A stretch of DNA of 64,000 nucleotides from Candidatus Nitrospira allomarina (GCF_032050975.1 NZ_CP116967.1:1299001-1363000); one strand, 5' to 3'; positions 49,757 through 58,766 are shown, counted from the stretch's first letter. Program-made: numbers and translations. The notes: generated from the letters alone by a model not told the origin.

Positions 49757-50440
49757 TTATTGATGTGTAAGATAAATATACATGCGATCATTGCTCGGGT
49801 TGTATTTCACGCGTCCGCGTAATTGGCGTTCGGTTAAGCTTGCACCGATACCGGCATCGATGACCCCATCAATTTCATTGAATTCCGTATCGGAAACTCC
49901 GTCGACTCTGAGATAGGCCACTCGGGCTCCAGTGGGGAGATCGCTATTGCCATCATCACCCTTCAGATCCCATCCTACATTCGTCCCTGTTGTCGCTGTT
50001 CCGAGTGCAACTGCCGTTTGAGCCGGCATGTACATGGTTGTGCCCAGTCCCGGAGGCGTATTGGTGTTAAATTTTTCCAGATAGGGTCCTCGGAATCGGC
50101 TCCATTGATTGGTTCCGGTATTTAACGGATCGGAGGCGTCGAGCGTTAAACGAGCTCCAAGAGAGGTAACGGTGGCGCTGTTACCTCCGGTCTCTTGCGC
50201 CGGAGTTCCAGCGGCATTGAGAGGCCAGATGGTTCCGATATCGCCATAATATTTTGCGACGGCGGTCTCATACGTTCTCACAGCAGCAGCCATGGAACTG
50301 GCTTTAGACGAGGCAATCAGAGTGAAAATCTTTGGCAGTAACAACGCAATTAGTATGGCGATGATGGCCAATACCCCGATCATTTCCACCAGGGTAAACC
50401 CCTGGGAATGATGAAGCGGCCGGAATAGTTTTTTTGGCAT
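49757..50440 (-). CDS. Type IV pilin, likely the major subunit
   Basis: 227 residues. A short basic leader MPKKLFRPLHHSQG precedes the cleaved site FTLVEMIGVLAIIAILIALL with Glu5. A strong AAAGGAGAA site lies 9 bases before the ATG, better than for other genes of the operon. The head is Gly/Thr/Asn-rich, with two blocks (WPLNAAGTPAQETGGNSATV; DLKGDDGNSDLPTGARVAYL), and ends RGRVKYNPSNDRMYIYLTHQ. Strong ribosome site, short leader and position ahead of the ATPase gene suggest the main pilin. No Cys pair is present, unlike many MshA-type pilins. Confidence 0.88.
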   Translation of the reverse strand: MPKKLFRPLHHSQGFTLVEMIGVLAIIAILIALLLPKIFTLIASSKASSMAAAVRTYETAVAKYYGDIGTIWPLNAAGTPAQETGGNSATVTSLGARLTLDASDPLNTGTNQWSRFRGPYLEKFNTNTPPGLGTTMYMPAQTAVALGTATTGTNVGWDLKGDDGNSDLPTGARVAYLRVDGVSDTEFNEIDGVIDAGIGASLTERQLRGRVKYNPSNDRMYIYLTHQ

Positions 50441-50581
50441 CTGTCAGTTCTCCTTTACGAAGGGCGCGTCGTTCCGCCAAGTTTCAGGCTGAATATGGAA
50501 AATGGTATTGATGACCCGCCCATAAAAAGTCCATCGGCATATGGGACAGCATTCTTAAACCCATCTTGTCTTGCCGGGAAA

Positions 50582-51361
50582 TCAGGATCGCGGCCGTGAG
50601 CGGGATTGCAGGTCTAGGAGTGCGATACTGGCAAATGGATCCCCGAGTTGAGTTGCTTGACTGAAAAGTCGGTGAGCGGCTTTGGAATCTGATGGCCCGA
50701 TGTGGCCATCTGCATAAAGATATCCCAGATGAACGAGTGCTGAAGAAAGATGAGGGTTGAGTTCAAGCGCCTGTTGAATGGCATCTTTGGCATGGTCAAT
50801 AAAGCCCAGGCTTTTCAGCGCGATGCCCATGCCGAGATATGCCTCGGCTGATTTGGGGTCGATCCTGAGGGATTCTTGATAAGCCGCTATTGCGTCTCCC
50901 GGCCGACCATTTAACAATGACCGCCATCCCGTATTCGTCTGGTCTTCAGTGTCATTGTTGTGAAGCAGGATGGCGATGTGTATAGGTTTCTTTGATGGAG
51001 AAGAATGGGATTGCTCAAAACCTGTGGGTTTGGGTTCAGTGGGCGACGGGTGAAGGGAATGTGTAGGAAGAGTGGAGTGCTCAATCTTTGATGAGGCGGC
51101 GTTTTTGCGATCAGGCTGAGCCTGGGGAGGGATATAGTTGTTGATCTTTTCTAGTTGCCGGATAAAAGGCTGAAGGTCGGATTCATCTCCATGACTCAAG
51201 TCCTGGGAGCCGGGAAGCGTCAAATGACTTCCCTGGGCGGTAGACCAGGTCATTATTCCCAGACCAAGGATAATACTGAGGATGAACGTGCCCGAAGATG
51301 ATCCTGGGATTCTAGATGTTCCTTTGGTTTTTGCCCTTGGTACTAAGATGGGATGTCTCAT
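50582..51361 (-). CDS. TPR protein at the head of the pilus operon
   Basis: 259 residues. One N-terminal span or signal anchor (TFILSIILGLGIMTWSTAQG), a Ser/Pro/Lys-rich linker, then three or four TPR-type repeats: NTGWRSLLNGRPGDAIAAYQ, AYLGMGIALKSLGFIDHAKD, ALVHLGYLYADGHIGPSDSK (Sel1-like). It precedes the major-pilin gene by 140 bases on the same strand. TPR lipoproteins such as PilF/PilW help secretin assembly, but this one has no lipobox, so its role is a guess. Confidence 0.75.
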   Translation of the reverse strand: MRHPILVPRAKTKGTSRIPGSSSGTFILSIILGLGIMTWSTAQGSHLTLPGSQDLSHGDESDLQPFIRQLEKINNYIPPQAQPDRKNAASSKIEHSTLPTHSLHPSPTEPKPTGFEQSHSSPSKKPIHIAILLHNNDTEDQTNTGWRSLLNGRPGDAIAAYQESLRIDPKSAEAYLGMGIALKSLGFIDHAKDAIQQALELNPHLSSALVHLGYLYADGHIGPSDSKAAHRLFSQATQLGDPFASIALLDLQSRSRPRS

Positions 51362-51720
51362 GATGCCTCATTGCCTCAGTGGTTCCAGATTGAACCTATC
51401 GGCCAATAGGCAACATGCTTAAGGGATTACGCGTGAAGTGTTAACCAAGTTTCCAAAAACCCGACTCAATAAGCTAGGAACGGCCAACAAAAGAATACAT
51501 AGGGTTGTGAGATAGTCGGAGGGTTTATTAGAGATGCATGATGGTCCTGACACGATTCCTTGAATCAACGATCGGCCACAGGGTCCTTGAGGTATCAATG
51601 AAGGAAGTTCGGGTCATGCTGGAGGAGTGTTCCCGACTGGGGGAAGGTCTGAGACGAATAACATGACCCTCCTCAATTTGAGGAGGGTCTTGTTAAACCA
51701 GGAAACGTTGGGCTTGATTG
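51362..51720. other. Intergenic region between pilus operon and glutaredoxin
   Basis: About 360 bases, no gene. It contains the hairpin at 51665-51689 and should contain the promoter of the leftward pilus operon, which I could not identify. Confidence 0.4.
51665..51689 (-). terminator. Terminator hairpin after glutaredoxin gene
   Basis: GACCCTCCTCAA and TTGAGGAGGGTC form a perfect 12-base inverted repeat around a single T (in practice a 10-bp stem with a small loop), 32 bases past the glutaredoxin stop in its direction of transcription. No T run follows. Confidence 0.7.
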
Positions 51721-52053
51721 TTAGGTGGCTTGATCAGGAAAAGCGGCTTTTAAAAGTGGCTGTAATTCACCTTTTTCTTCCATTGGACCCAAGACATCCG
51801 TATCCCCATAAAACTGGCCATTAATAAAAACTTTTGGCAAAGTGGGCCAATTGGTCATTTTAGAAAGAGCCTCCCGCTTTTCAGGATTTGGCAAGGCATT
51901 GATTAATTCATAGGGATAGCCGAATTTGTTAAAAAACTCCATGGTCTCCACGGTAAATCCGCACTGTGGGGCAGACTTGGTGCCCTTTCCGTAAATGAGA
52001 ATTTTGTGTTGAGCGATTTCTCTTTTAATTTCGTCTTCAATGGGTGTACTCAT
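51721..52053 (-). CDS. grxD: Monothiol glutaredoxin (Grx4/GrxD family)
   Basis: 110 residues from ATG 52053, which has AAGGAGGA 7 bases before it; an ATG at 52077 lacks this. Family features: KILIYGKGTKSAPQCGFT, FFNKFGYPYELINAL, NWPTLPKVFINGQFYGDTDV. The active motif is CGFT where the family nearly always has CGFS. Monothiol glutaredoxins hold a [2Fe-2S] cluster with glutathione and pass it to targets; BolA proteins are their standard partners, and a bolA gene precedes this one by 4 bases. Confidence 0.93.
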   Translation of the reverse strand: MSTPIEDEIKREIAQHKILIYGKGTKSAPQCGFTVETMEFFNKFGYPYELINALPNPEKREALSKMTNWPTLPKVFINGQFYGDTDVLGPMEEKGELQPLLKAAFPDQAT

Positions 52054-52057
52054 AAGA

Positions 52058-52306
52058 TTATCCTCCTTGGGCTTCATTGCGGGTTTTGGCCTGAATTTCT
52101 AGGGCATGAATGCGTCCGTCTTTCATGGGCGCATCGAGGGCTTGGTAAATCATTCGATGACGGTCCAGCAAATTCTTTCCTTCAAAGGCATTGGAAATGA
52201 CTTTGACCGTAAAATGGTCCATGGTACCGGTTCGATCAAGGACCGAAACTTCAGCATCGCCTAACGCTTGTTGAAGTTGAGTGCTCAGCTCTTCAAATGT
52301 CATCAT
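52058..52306 (-). CDS. bolA: BolA-family protein
   Basis: 82 residues, BolA/IbaG type. The conserved helix and loop NAFEGKNLLDRHRMIYQALD hold the invariant RH, followed by IHALEIQAKTRNE. BolA proteins bind the glutaredoxin [2Fe-2S] cluster through this His and help in iron-sulfur trafficking. The glutaredoxin gene follows within 4 bases, so the pair is an operon. GGAAT lies a little far from the start, so translation may be modest. Confidence 0.92.
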   Translation of the reverse strand: MMTFEELSTQLQQALGDAEVSVLDRTGTMDHFTVKVISNAFEGKNLLDRHRMIYQALDAPMKDGRIHALEIQAKTRNEAQGG

Positions 52307-52583
52307 AGAAAAAATTATTCCTGGTGAAAAATGATGTAATATTCAGACCCCACTATACCGGAGAGAGAATTTTCTGCGCAATGCGGGTCCGGAATCTTCT
52401 CTGAATAAATGGTTCCGACGGGGTACGATGGTTATTTAATCCCGTTCGTGCGGTGTGGAAAGATCCTATCCGAGGTCAAATGCGAGGCGTGAAGAGGAAA
52501 AATGCAGATGAGGTAAGGAAGAAGGTGAGGATGGGGTCCTCCTTTGTCTCCGGACTCCTAAATTTTCCCCCCCATTATTCCTT

Positions 52584-53309
52584 TTAGATCGGAGAAGGGT
52601 AGAGATGTGATTGTAGAAAGGCTCCGAGGCCCTGCAACACTTGAATGGGAATTTCATGGCCCCCACGAAATTCTACCCAACTGACGGGTAAGCCAGCCAT
52701 TTGGATATGCTCACGAAGTTGCTGCGCCATGGAAAAGGATAATATGGGATCGTCGGTCCCATGGCTTTGAAACACCGGGAGGCCTTGGCGATTGGGTAGG
52801 CGAGTAAGCCATTCTTGCTTGGCGATAAGGGTGCCCGAAAGTAGTACCAATCCTGCGAAGGGAATATCGGTATGAAGGACCAAATCGGTCGCCAGCATGG
52901 CTCCCTGGGAAAACCCTCCAAGGATCAGCGATGGTGAAGGTACGGACAAGGTTTCTGTGGCAAGAGAAAGGACATCCTGCATTTGGGTGCGGGCCGGAGG
53001 CAAGCCACGGGGAATTTCTTGTGACAAGGTCTCCCACTGCCCTTGGGCTCTGGCTTGTGTGAGGCGTTCCATGTCCAGCATCCACCAAGCTCGGGCGTCC
53101 CCAAAGCCCATGTTTAATTGGAGTGGAGCGGCAGGAAAGAGGAAACGGACATCATCCGGGACATTCAGATACCGCCATAAGGCGACTAAATCATCCCCTG
53201 GTGCTCCGAATCCATGCAAGAGAACCACCAGGGGACCTTCACCACTCCCATGGCGATCCATACCCCCTGTAATGCAGACGTCTAAACCGGCCCAATGTTC
53301 GTGTCGCAT
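52584..53309 (-). CDS. Alpha/beta-hydrolase, phospholipase/carboxylesterase type
   Basis: 241 residues. The oxyanion-hole loop VVLLHGFGAPGDDLVALW, nucleophile elbow GGFSQGAM (Ser), Asp in HGTDDPILS and His in RGGHEIPIQVL give the full catalytic triad, in the order of the YpfH/carboxylesterase group. No signal peptide, so cytoplasmic. Substrates of this group are short esters or lysophospholipids. It is isolated: 277 bases without a gene separate it from bolA. Confidence 0.88.
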   Translation of the reverse strand: MRHEHWAGLDVCITGGMDRHGSGEGPLVVLLHGFGAPGDDLVALWRYLNVPDDVRFLFPAAPLQLNMGFGDARAWWMLDMERLTQARAQGQWETLSQEIPRGLPPARTQMQDVLSLATETLSVPSPSLILGGFSQGAMLATDLVLHTDIPFAGLVLLSGTLIAKQEWLTRLPNRQGLPVFQSHGTDDPILSFSMAQQLREHIQMAGLPVSWVEFRGGHEIPIQVLQGLGAFLQSHLYPSPI

Positions 53310-53415
53310 ACAGTCAAAAGTCTAATGATGAAGAAGAGAGAAGGGGAATATTTTCAATTGGCTATGATTGGGTAAACATGTGACTCTGATGCTGGAAGGG
53401 GAACGTTCAAAAATC

Positions 53416-53595
53416 CTAATGTCCCATTTTCGGGGCGCCGGCATTGGCACCTTCTGTGATGAGCGGAATTCGCAAAGTCTGGTGACAGTGATTGCAAACG
53501 ACTTTCAGGGTATTCTCGTCGGCATATTGGACCTCTTCTTCTTTTTTCCAAAATAACTTACTGCATTTTGGACATTTTCTGACTAACATCGGCAT
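53416..53595 (-). CDS. Small zinc-ribbon protein
   Basis: 59 residues from ATG 53595 with GGAG 9 bases before; a GTG two codons earlier is a weaker start. Two Cys pairs, CPKC near residue 8 and CNHC near residue 35, are spaced for one zinc ribbon, and the chain is otherwise short and charged (KLFWKKEEEVQYADENTLKV). Such mini-ribbons bind nucleic acid or act as adaptors. It diverges from the acetyltransferase gene. No specific function can be named. Confidence 0.7.
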   Translation of the reverse strand: MPMLVRKCPKCSKLFWKKEEEVQYADENTLKVVCNHCHQTLRIPLITEGANAGAPKMGH

Positions 53596-53670
53596 CGGCA
53601 CGACTCCAGTTTTTTGTCACGGATTTCTAGTAGACTTAGTGTAATACATCTTGCCACAATCTGCCAACGC

Positions 53671-54102
53671 ATGATCAATTTTTTGGATTCCCATGACGTT
53701 AAGGCGCAACAGCTGTTGGCACTGTTTTGCCAAACGGATTGGGCTAGTCATCGTTCATTGGAGGACACTGAACATATGCTCGCTCATACGGATCTGGCCA
53801 TTTCCGCCTGGGATGAATCAAGACTCGTCGGGTATGGGAGGGTGTTGACAGATTTTACCTATCGGGCTTCGATTTGGGATGTGATCGTGGATCGGGCCTA
53901 TCAGGATCGGGATATTGGTAAAGGGATTATCCAGCGAATTTTAACGCATCCCAAGTTGGAACGGGTGGAATTGTTTTGGCTTTGCACCAGGCGCTATCAG
54001 GGGTTTTACGCTTCTTTGGGATTTTCTGATAAAGAACAGACTGGTATGGTTTGGGATCGGAGCAAGCATGTTGCTCCTCCCACGAAACCATTAAATGAAT
54101 AG
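53671..54102 (+). CDS. GNAT-family N-acetyltransferase
   Basis: 143 residues from ATG 53671 (MINFLDSHDVKAQQL); a frame to 53614 exists but its extra residues look non-coding and no ribosome site decides it. The GNAT core is visible: LAISAWDESRLVGYGRVLTD, the acetyl-CoA loop VDRAYQDRDIGKGIIQRIL (a Q-x-x-D/G-x-G-K version of the usual R/Q-x-x-G-x-G/A), and CTRRYQGFYASLGFSDKEQT. The acceptor is unknown. Confidence 0.85.
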   Translation: MINFLDSHDVKAQQLLALFCQTDWASHRSLEDTEHMLAHTDLAISAWDESRLVGYGRVLTDFTYRASIWDVIVDRAYQDRDIGKGIIQRILTHPKLERVELFWLCTRRYQGFYASLGFSDKEQTGMVWDRSKHVAPPTKPLNE

Positions 54103-54180
54103 AGATGGGCCATGGCAAGTCCTGCAACATATCGAGTGTCATTCCATTAAGGCATGTAGGCCAATAAATTGAGGTAAACA

Positions 54181-55341
54181 ATGATTGTTGTGGGGATGAT
54201 GTCAGGGACATCGGCGGATGGGGTGGATGCCGCAGTTGTAGATATTCGAGGAACCGGACATCGTCTCAAGAGTGTCCTGCTCAAACATGTCGGTCGTCCG
54301 TATGCTCCCAAACTTCGGCAACGAATTTTACAAGTTTGTGAGCAGGGAACCGTCGGGCAGATCTGTCACCTCAATGTGGTCCTGGGCGAAGTATTTGCTA
54401 AAACCGCGTTATTAGCCATCAAGCATTCCGGAATTTCTCCTCAACGAGTGGCGCTGATCGGCTCGCATGGTCAAACAATTCATCATCGGCCTGCCGCAAT
54501 CTATGAGCCCGGTATTGGTCAGATCCGTTCGACACTGCAAATTGGAGATCCTCATGTGATTGCGGAACGTACCGGAATCACGACTGTATCGGATTTTCGA
54601 GGCAGAGATTTGGCGGTCGGTGGAGAGGGAGCTCCATTAGCTCCTTATGTCCATGCCCTTCTTTTTGCTCAGAAACATGCCACACGAATGGTGGTCAATC
54701 TGGGAGGGATTGCTAATGTGACCCTATTACCCAGCGGGGGAAGTCTGTCAACGGTTCGGGCGTTTGATACAGGCCCTTGTAATATGTTGTTGGATGGATT
54801 GGTGGCGATGGAGACAAAGGGCATAGCTAGGTTTGACCGGGGTGGTCGCCTTGCCTTGAAGGGGCAGGTAGATGAGGGCCTGCTTCATTGGCTGCTGACG
54901 CATCCCTATGTGTCTCGCAGGCCTCCCAAATCCACGGGACGTGAGATGTTTGGAGAGGACTATATCCAGCGTGTGTGGGCTCAAGCGAAGCGTCGCCATT
55001 TGGCTATTTCTGACCTTTTAGCGACGAGCTGCCGGTTTATTGCTCAGGTGATTCACCAGGCGCAAAAGTGGATGAGGAAAGTCCCTGATGAGTTGGTGTT
55101 TGGCGGTGGAGGGGTGCGAAATGCTCGGCTCTGGTCAGAACTGTCCGGTGTGTTCGATCCCATTCCCGTGATGCGCATGGATGAATGCGGAGCATCCAGC
55201 CAGGCCTTTGAGGCGCAGGCCTTTGCGGTGCTGGCCTATCAAACAGTGAAGGGTGTCTGTGCCAATTTGCCTAAGGTCACGGGTGCTCGCCATTCGGTTA
55301 TTTTGGGGACGGTAACTCCCGGGATTCACGGACTTCCTTAG
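54181..55341 (+). CDS. anmK: Anhydro-N-acetylmuramic acid kinase
   Basis: 386 residues. Opening MIVVGMMSGTSADGVDAAVV, LIGSHGQTIHHRPA, ADRTG-like block and SDFRGRDLAVGGEGAPLAPY, NLGGIANVTLLP, FDTGPCNMLLD and FGGGGVRNARLW are all AnmK hallmarks. The enzyme phosphorylates anhydro-MurNAc released from peptidoglycan during growth, opening the anhydro ring and feeding cell-wall recycling. It lies 78 bases after the acetyltransferase gene and is followed by a DUF2726 gene 39 bases on. Confidence 0.95.
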   Translation: MIVVGMMSGTSADGVDAAVVDIRGTGHRLKSVLLKHVGRPYAPKLRQRILQVCEQGTVGQICHLNVVLGEVFAKTALLAIKHSGISPQRVALIGSHGQTIHHRPAAIYEPGIGQIRSTLQIGDPHVIAERTGITTVSDFRGRDLAVGGEGAPLAPYVHALLFAQKHATRMVVNLGGIANVTLLPSGGSLSTVRAFDTGPCNMLLDGLVAMETKGIARFDRGGRLALKGQVDEGLLHWLLTHPYVSRRPPKSTGREMFGEDYIQRVWAQAKRRHLAISDLLATSCRFIAQVIHQAQKWMRKVPDELVFGGGGVRNARLWSELSGVFDPIPVMRMDECGASSQAFEAQAFAVLAYQTVKGVCANLPKVTGARHSVILGTVTPGIHGLP

Positions 55342-55380
55342 AACGTTCCTTTTTATTTCGGGCTTTTTCCCACTGGTGAA

Positions 55381-55926
55381 ATGACGGACAGATTGATGTC
55401 TCAGAACGGACTTTCATTGATTCTCCTGGCTGGGTTCATGCTCGGAGTCGTGTTTTTGTTGCGATGGATCTGGCGCCGTCCCCTTCCGGCAGGGGTTCTA
55501 CCAGCTTTGAATCCTGAATCCGGTGAGAGTGTGGTGACCGCTCGGCCTATCATGTCGCCGGAAGAAGCGACTCTCTACAATCTGATTACCTTAGCGGCTC
55601 GTGATCATATGCTGGTTTTGGCCAAAATCCCGCTTCTGAGTGTTCTGTCGGTTGTCGATAAAGATGAAGAAGCTCGAAAGGCAGCCATGCGAACGATTCA
55701 GCCTGTTCGCTGTGATGTCGTTCTTGCCCATCCCGGGTCACTTAAAGTCATGACAGTGATTACCTTGAACAAGGAGGCTCCACCTACGGCAGGACGCGAA
55801 GACCGAGATCGATTTGTGGAGACTCTGTTGAAGGCGGCGGGAATTCAATCGATCATTCTTCAGACCACACAGAAGTATTCGGTGGATCAGATCACCGGAT
55901 TACTTGGCCTGGCTGAGGAAGAATAG
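55381..55926 (+). CDS. DUF2726 protein with N-terminal membrane anchor
   Basis: 181 residues. One span near residues 9-28 (LSLILLAGFMLGVVFLLRWI), then a linker and a DUF2726 domain: MSPEEATLYNLITLAARDHM, LAKIPLLSVLSVVDKDEEAR, VRCDVVLAHPGSLKVMTVIT, and RDRFVETLLKAAGI. DUF2726 is related to the restriction-endonuclease/topoisomerase-like fold; the VRCDVVL strand keeps the Asp typical of it. Probably cotranscribed with anmK. Function unknown; membrane-anchored nuclease-like proteins are a loose possibility. Confidence 0.8.
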   Translation: MTDRLMSQNGLSLILLAGFMLGVVFLLRWIWRRPLPAGVLPALNPESGESVVTARPIMSPEEATLYNLITLAARDHMLVLAKIPLLSVLSVVDKDEEARKAAMRTIQPVRCDVVLAHPGSLKVMTVITLNKEAPPTAGREDRDRFVETLLKAAGIQSIILQTTQKYSVDQITGLLGLAEEE

Positions 55927-56030
55927 GACCGAAAACCGAGGGGTATTTTTTGATTGGGTCCCTGTGTGCGACAAATGTTGTGTGTCTAGGAGCGCAACTG
56001 CCGCCGATTCATCCGAAGTCCGATAGGCTC

Positions 56031-56651
56031 CTAAGCCGTTATGACCGGTAGGATCGCCTGAAAGGTTTTCAGACCTTCATCCACGATGGTACCTGTTTGT
56101 ACTGCCGGATCATGCATGGGAAGAAACCTGGCAATTTTAAAGAATGTACGATGGTCGAGTGTTGCCGCGATTTCTGATCGTCGACCGTGTGTAATTGGAA
56201 GTGTCAACCCAGGTCCCATTTTCCACTCCCAGAGAGATGGGCTGAGACACAGGCAGAGATGATGGTCTGCCACCTCCGAGTATCGATTAAATAAATTGCG
56301 TCGATACTGCTTCACAAGCGGGCCCTCAACAATCAGAGCAAAGACCATGTGGTGTCCCCACCAGATGAGGGAACGGAACGCGAATTTGTTCTCACGGGTA
56401 TACAATCTTGGGAAATCGACATATTGATAGGGGAAATTTTCCAGATGTTCGCCTTTGACGAACTGGCTGGCTTGAGGGTCGAACCCTTCAGGAGCCAAAA
56501 GGTGATGTAAGCCGATTTCTGCCTCGAGCCGGTCATGAAGGTGTTCCAGGACCTGTTTGATTTTGACCGAGATTACGGCTTTCTTCCGAAAAAAATCCTG
56601 ATCGGCCAGGATGGCCAATTCGTCAGGAGTGAAGAGAGGACTGGTAGCCAT
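56031..56651 (-). CDS. Conserved-looking hypothetical protein
   Basis: 206 residues, no signal or membrane span. It begins with a helix that looks like TPDELAILADQDFFRKKAVI and then has many aromatic residues and histidines (FPYQYVDFPRLYTRENKFAF, RSLIWWGHHMVFALIVEGPL). Composition and length are those of a true gene, and it stands alone, divergent from xthA with 80 bases between starts. I recognise no family; possibly a ligand-binding or nucleotidyl-type domain, but no motif supports that. Confidence 0.65.
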   Translation of the reverse strand: MATSPLFTPDELAILADQDFFRKKAVISVKIKQVLEHLHDRLEAEIGLHHLLAPEGFDPQASQFVKGEHLENFPYQYVDFPRLYTRENKFAFRSLIWWGHHMVFALIVEGPLVKQYRRNLFNRYSEVADHHLCLCLSPSLWEWKMGPGLTLPITHGRRSEIAATLDHRTFFKIARFLPMHDPAVQTGTIVDEGLKTFQAILPVITA

Positions 56652-56732
56652 AAGTTTATGTACCTCACTTACCCATGATCGTTTGTGAAGGAATATCTGC
56701 AGCGTGAGTGGTGAATAGGAGTTTTAAGAAGA

Positions 56733-57509
56733 ATGAAAATTGCGACTTACAATGTTAATTCAATTCGAAAGCGGATCGGTATTCTTCACAAGTGGTTACG
56801 GCAACACAACCCCGATGTGATGTGCCTTCAAGAGACTAAAGTACAGGATCATGAGTTTCCGCTTCAAGCATTTTCCGACTTACCCTATGTCATCAACTTT
56901 TGTGGTGAGAAATCCTACAACGGCGTCGCCATATTCAGCCGGGCATCGCCGGAAACGGTGGCCTTTGGTTTTGAGGACGGGGAACTACCGGAGGATTCCA
57001 CTCGCCTGGTTCGAGTGGTGGTCAATGGCATCATGATTATTAATTCCTACGTTCCGCAGGGATTTGCGATTGATTCACCGAAGTATGCCTATAAATTAAG
57101 GTGGTTCCAGCGATTGAGGCGGTATTTCTCGCGTGTGATCTCACCAGGACAATCCGTGATTTGGTGTGGAGATATGAACGTGGCCCCTGAACCGGTTGAC
57201 GTACATAGTCCCGAAAAACACCTCAAGCATGTGTGTTTCCATGAAGAAGTGCGTCGTGTCTATCAGGAGACGGTGTCCTGGGGATTCGAGGATGTGTTTC
57301 GGCATCATTTTCCGCATCGTCAGCAATTTACGTTTTGGGATTATCGACGTCCAGGGGCTTTGGAAGCTAACCGCGGGTGGCGAATAGACCACATTCTGGT
57401 TACTCCGCCGCTTCTTCCCTATTCTCACAAGGTGAAGGTGGATGTTCAGCCGCGTCGTGCGGAAAGCCCCTCGGACCATACCGTCCTGTGCGCTGAATTC
57501 TCACTGTGA
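56733..57509 (+). CDS. xthA: Exodeoxyribonuclease III
   Basis: 258 residues, the family's normal size. Metal ligand Glu in LQETKVQD, TYNVNSIRKR at the start, DMNVAP in WCGDMNVAPEPVDVHSPE, and the closing DHTVL with its catalytic Asp-His pair (SPSDHTVLCAEF). The enzyme cuts abasic sites and degrades DNA 3'-5', serving base-excision repair. It is monocistronic by position, and a 200-base repeat element follows. Confidence 0.94.
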   Translation: MKIATYNVNSIRKRIGILHKWLRQHNPDVMCLQETKVQDHEFPLQAFSDLPYVINFCGEKSYNGVAIFSRASPETVAFGFEDGELPEDSTRLVRVVVNGIMIINSYVPQGFAIDSPKYAYKLRWFQRLRRYFSRVISPGQSVIWCGDMNVAPEPVDVHSPEKHLKHVCFHEEVRRVYQETVSWGFEDVFRHHFPHRQQFTFWDYRRPGALEANRGWRIDHILVTPPLLPYSHKVKVDVQPRRAESPSDHTVLCAEFSL

Positions 57510-57573
57510 GAGTGTTAAATAATAATTTCCAAGGGCATATTGACCCACAGGCACGTTGCATATCAGGGGCCTC

Positions 57574-57773
57574 GGGGCAGTTCAAAAAAGCATGCCCTGA
57601 GCCTTTCGAAGGGTTCGTCCAGTCCTGCCCTGAGTCATGTCGTTAGGGAAGGCCGCAAATTGCCTTCCGTGTCCCGAAGGGCACAACTATTGTTTTGCGC
57701 GTAGAGCGTACTTTCAGTACGTGGGCACGGAAAAATGGCGAGAACGCCACTGGCGGCTTTTTTCAACAGTCCC
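57574..57773. mobile_element. MITE-like dispersed repeat candidate
   Basis: About 200 bases bounded by imperfect inverted ends: GGGCAGTTCAAAAAAGC on the left and GCTTTTTTCAACAGTCCC on the right, 15 of 19 positions matching. Inside are GCCCTGAG twice, CCTTTCGAAGG, and a hairpin CGTACT-TTC-AGTACG at 57707-57721. From memory, sequences of this kind (a GTACTTTNAGTAC hairpin, then CGAGAACGCC and a C/GGC-TTTTT end) recur many times in Nitrospira genomes; I cannot check it here. No reading frame of note. It occupies most of the 420-base gap 57510-57931. Confidence 0.5.
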
Positions 57774-57931
57774 ACTTTGAGGGAAAAGGGCGGCTCTTGC
57801 AGAACCGATTGTGGTAAAAGAGGGTTAATTCTATTGCATAAAAAGATTTACGAATGTGGTCTTGGCAGGTTGCTAAAGACTCGAGAAAGAGAAGCAATTA
57901 TTCATCAGCATGGGTTGCCCAATCCACGATC

Positions 57932-58522
57932 CTATTTTGATTTTTTCTGACGGGGCTTTGGATCGTCAGTGATGTTTTCAAGGGGAATAAAGACCGCACA
58001 CGCAACTACCGTCGTCCAGAGATTGGGCTTGCCGATCGCAGATTGAGTAATGTTCTGGGTTCGAACAATATCCCTTCCCATTTTGAATACTTGCTCACGT
58101 TCCTTCCAGGCAACATTTGGATCGAATTTGATGCCAAGCGTGGTTGCGAGCATTTGGGCCGCGAGGTCCTCGGTATATTCTCCCGCTTCTTCGTCCGTTT
58201 CGCCATAAGCATGATGTTCCGACAAGTAGCCATAATTAACCTTCCTTCCAGAGGGAATGGCCACGCCGATTGAAGCCGAAATCAGGCGATTCCGCTCGTT
58301 GGTTTCAGATCTGGCCATGACGCAAAAGGTAATTTCGCCTGGATTCAGTAACTGTTCGCCACGTTTTCTCGAGATGATTTTACAATCTGGAGGAAGAATG
58401 GAGGAGACGGTCACCAGGTTGCAATACGCAATTCCCGCGCTCCGGAGGGCTTCTTCGAAAGATGCCAGTTTTTCCTTGTGGACGCCCACACCTCTGGTGA
58501 GAAACATTTGCGTTGGGACCAT
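57932..58522 (-). CDS. pdaD: Pyruvoyl-dependent arginine decarboxylase
   Basis: 196 residues, start with AAGGAG 5 bases upstream. The self-cleavage site is [11 protein letters not shown] (Ser40-Ser41); Ser41 would become the pyruvoyl group. Other family blocks: [62 protein letters not shown]. It converts arginine to agmatine, the first step of an agmatine route to putrescine. The genes that would use agmatine (speB, or aguA/B) are not in the window, but a deoxyhypusine-synthase-like gene lies 2.9 kb upstream on the same strand. Compatible with polyamine biosynthesis. Confidence 0.93.
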   Translation of the reverse strand: MVPTQMFLTRGVGVHKEKLASFEEALRSAGIAYCNLVTVSSILPPDCKIISRKRGEQLLNPGEITFCVMARSETNERNRLISASIGVAIPSGRKVNYGYLSEHHAYGETDEEAGEYTEDLAAQMLATTLGIKFDPNVAWKEREQVFKMGRDIVRTQNITQSAIGKPNLWTTVVACAVFIPLENITDDPKPRQKKSK

Positions 58523-58766
58523 CGCGACTCCTTCGTCGATCAGTTAGTGGTGGATTGGGATAGGCAGGAGATAACTAGGTGATCGTCGAATCTGATTCAC
58601 AACCTCGCTCTCCAATCTGTTGGCGCAAACTCTATATGGGAAAGCCTGGACGATTCGAATACCACGGGAAAGAACAGCCTTGCCACGTACGCCGGTATTT
58701 TTACCAAGACTGGTTGGCAAGGTGCAAGATTGTGAGGACTGAACGTTCAAGAAAAAATACGGTGGC

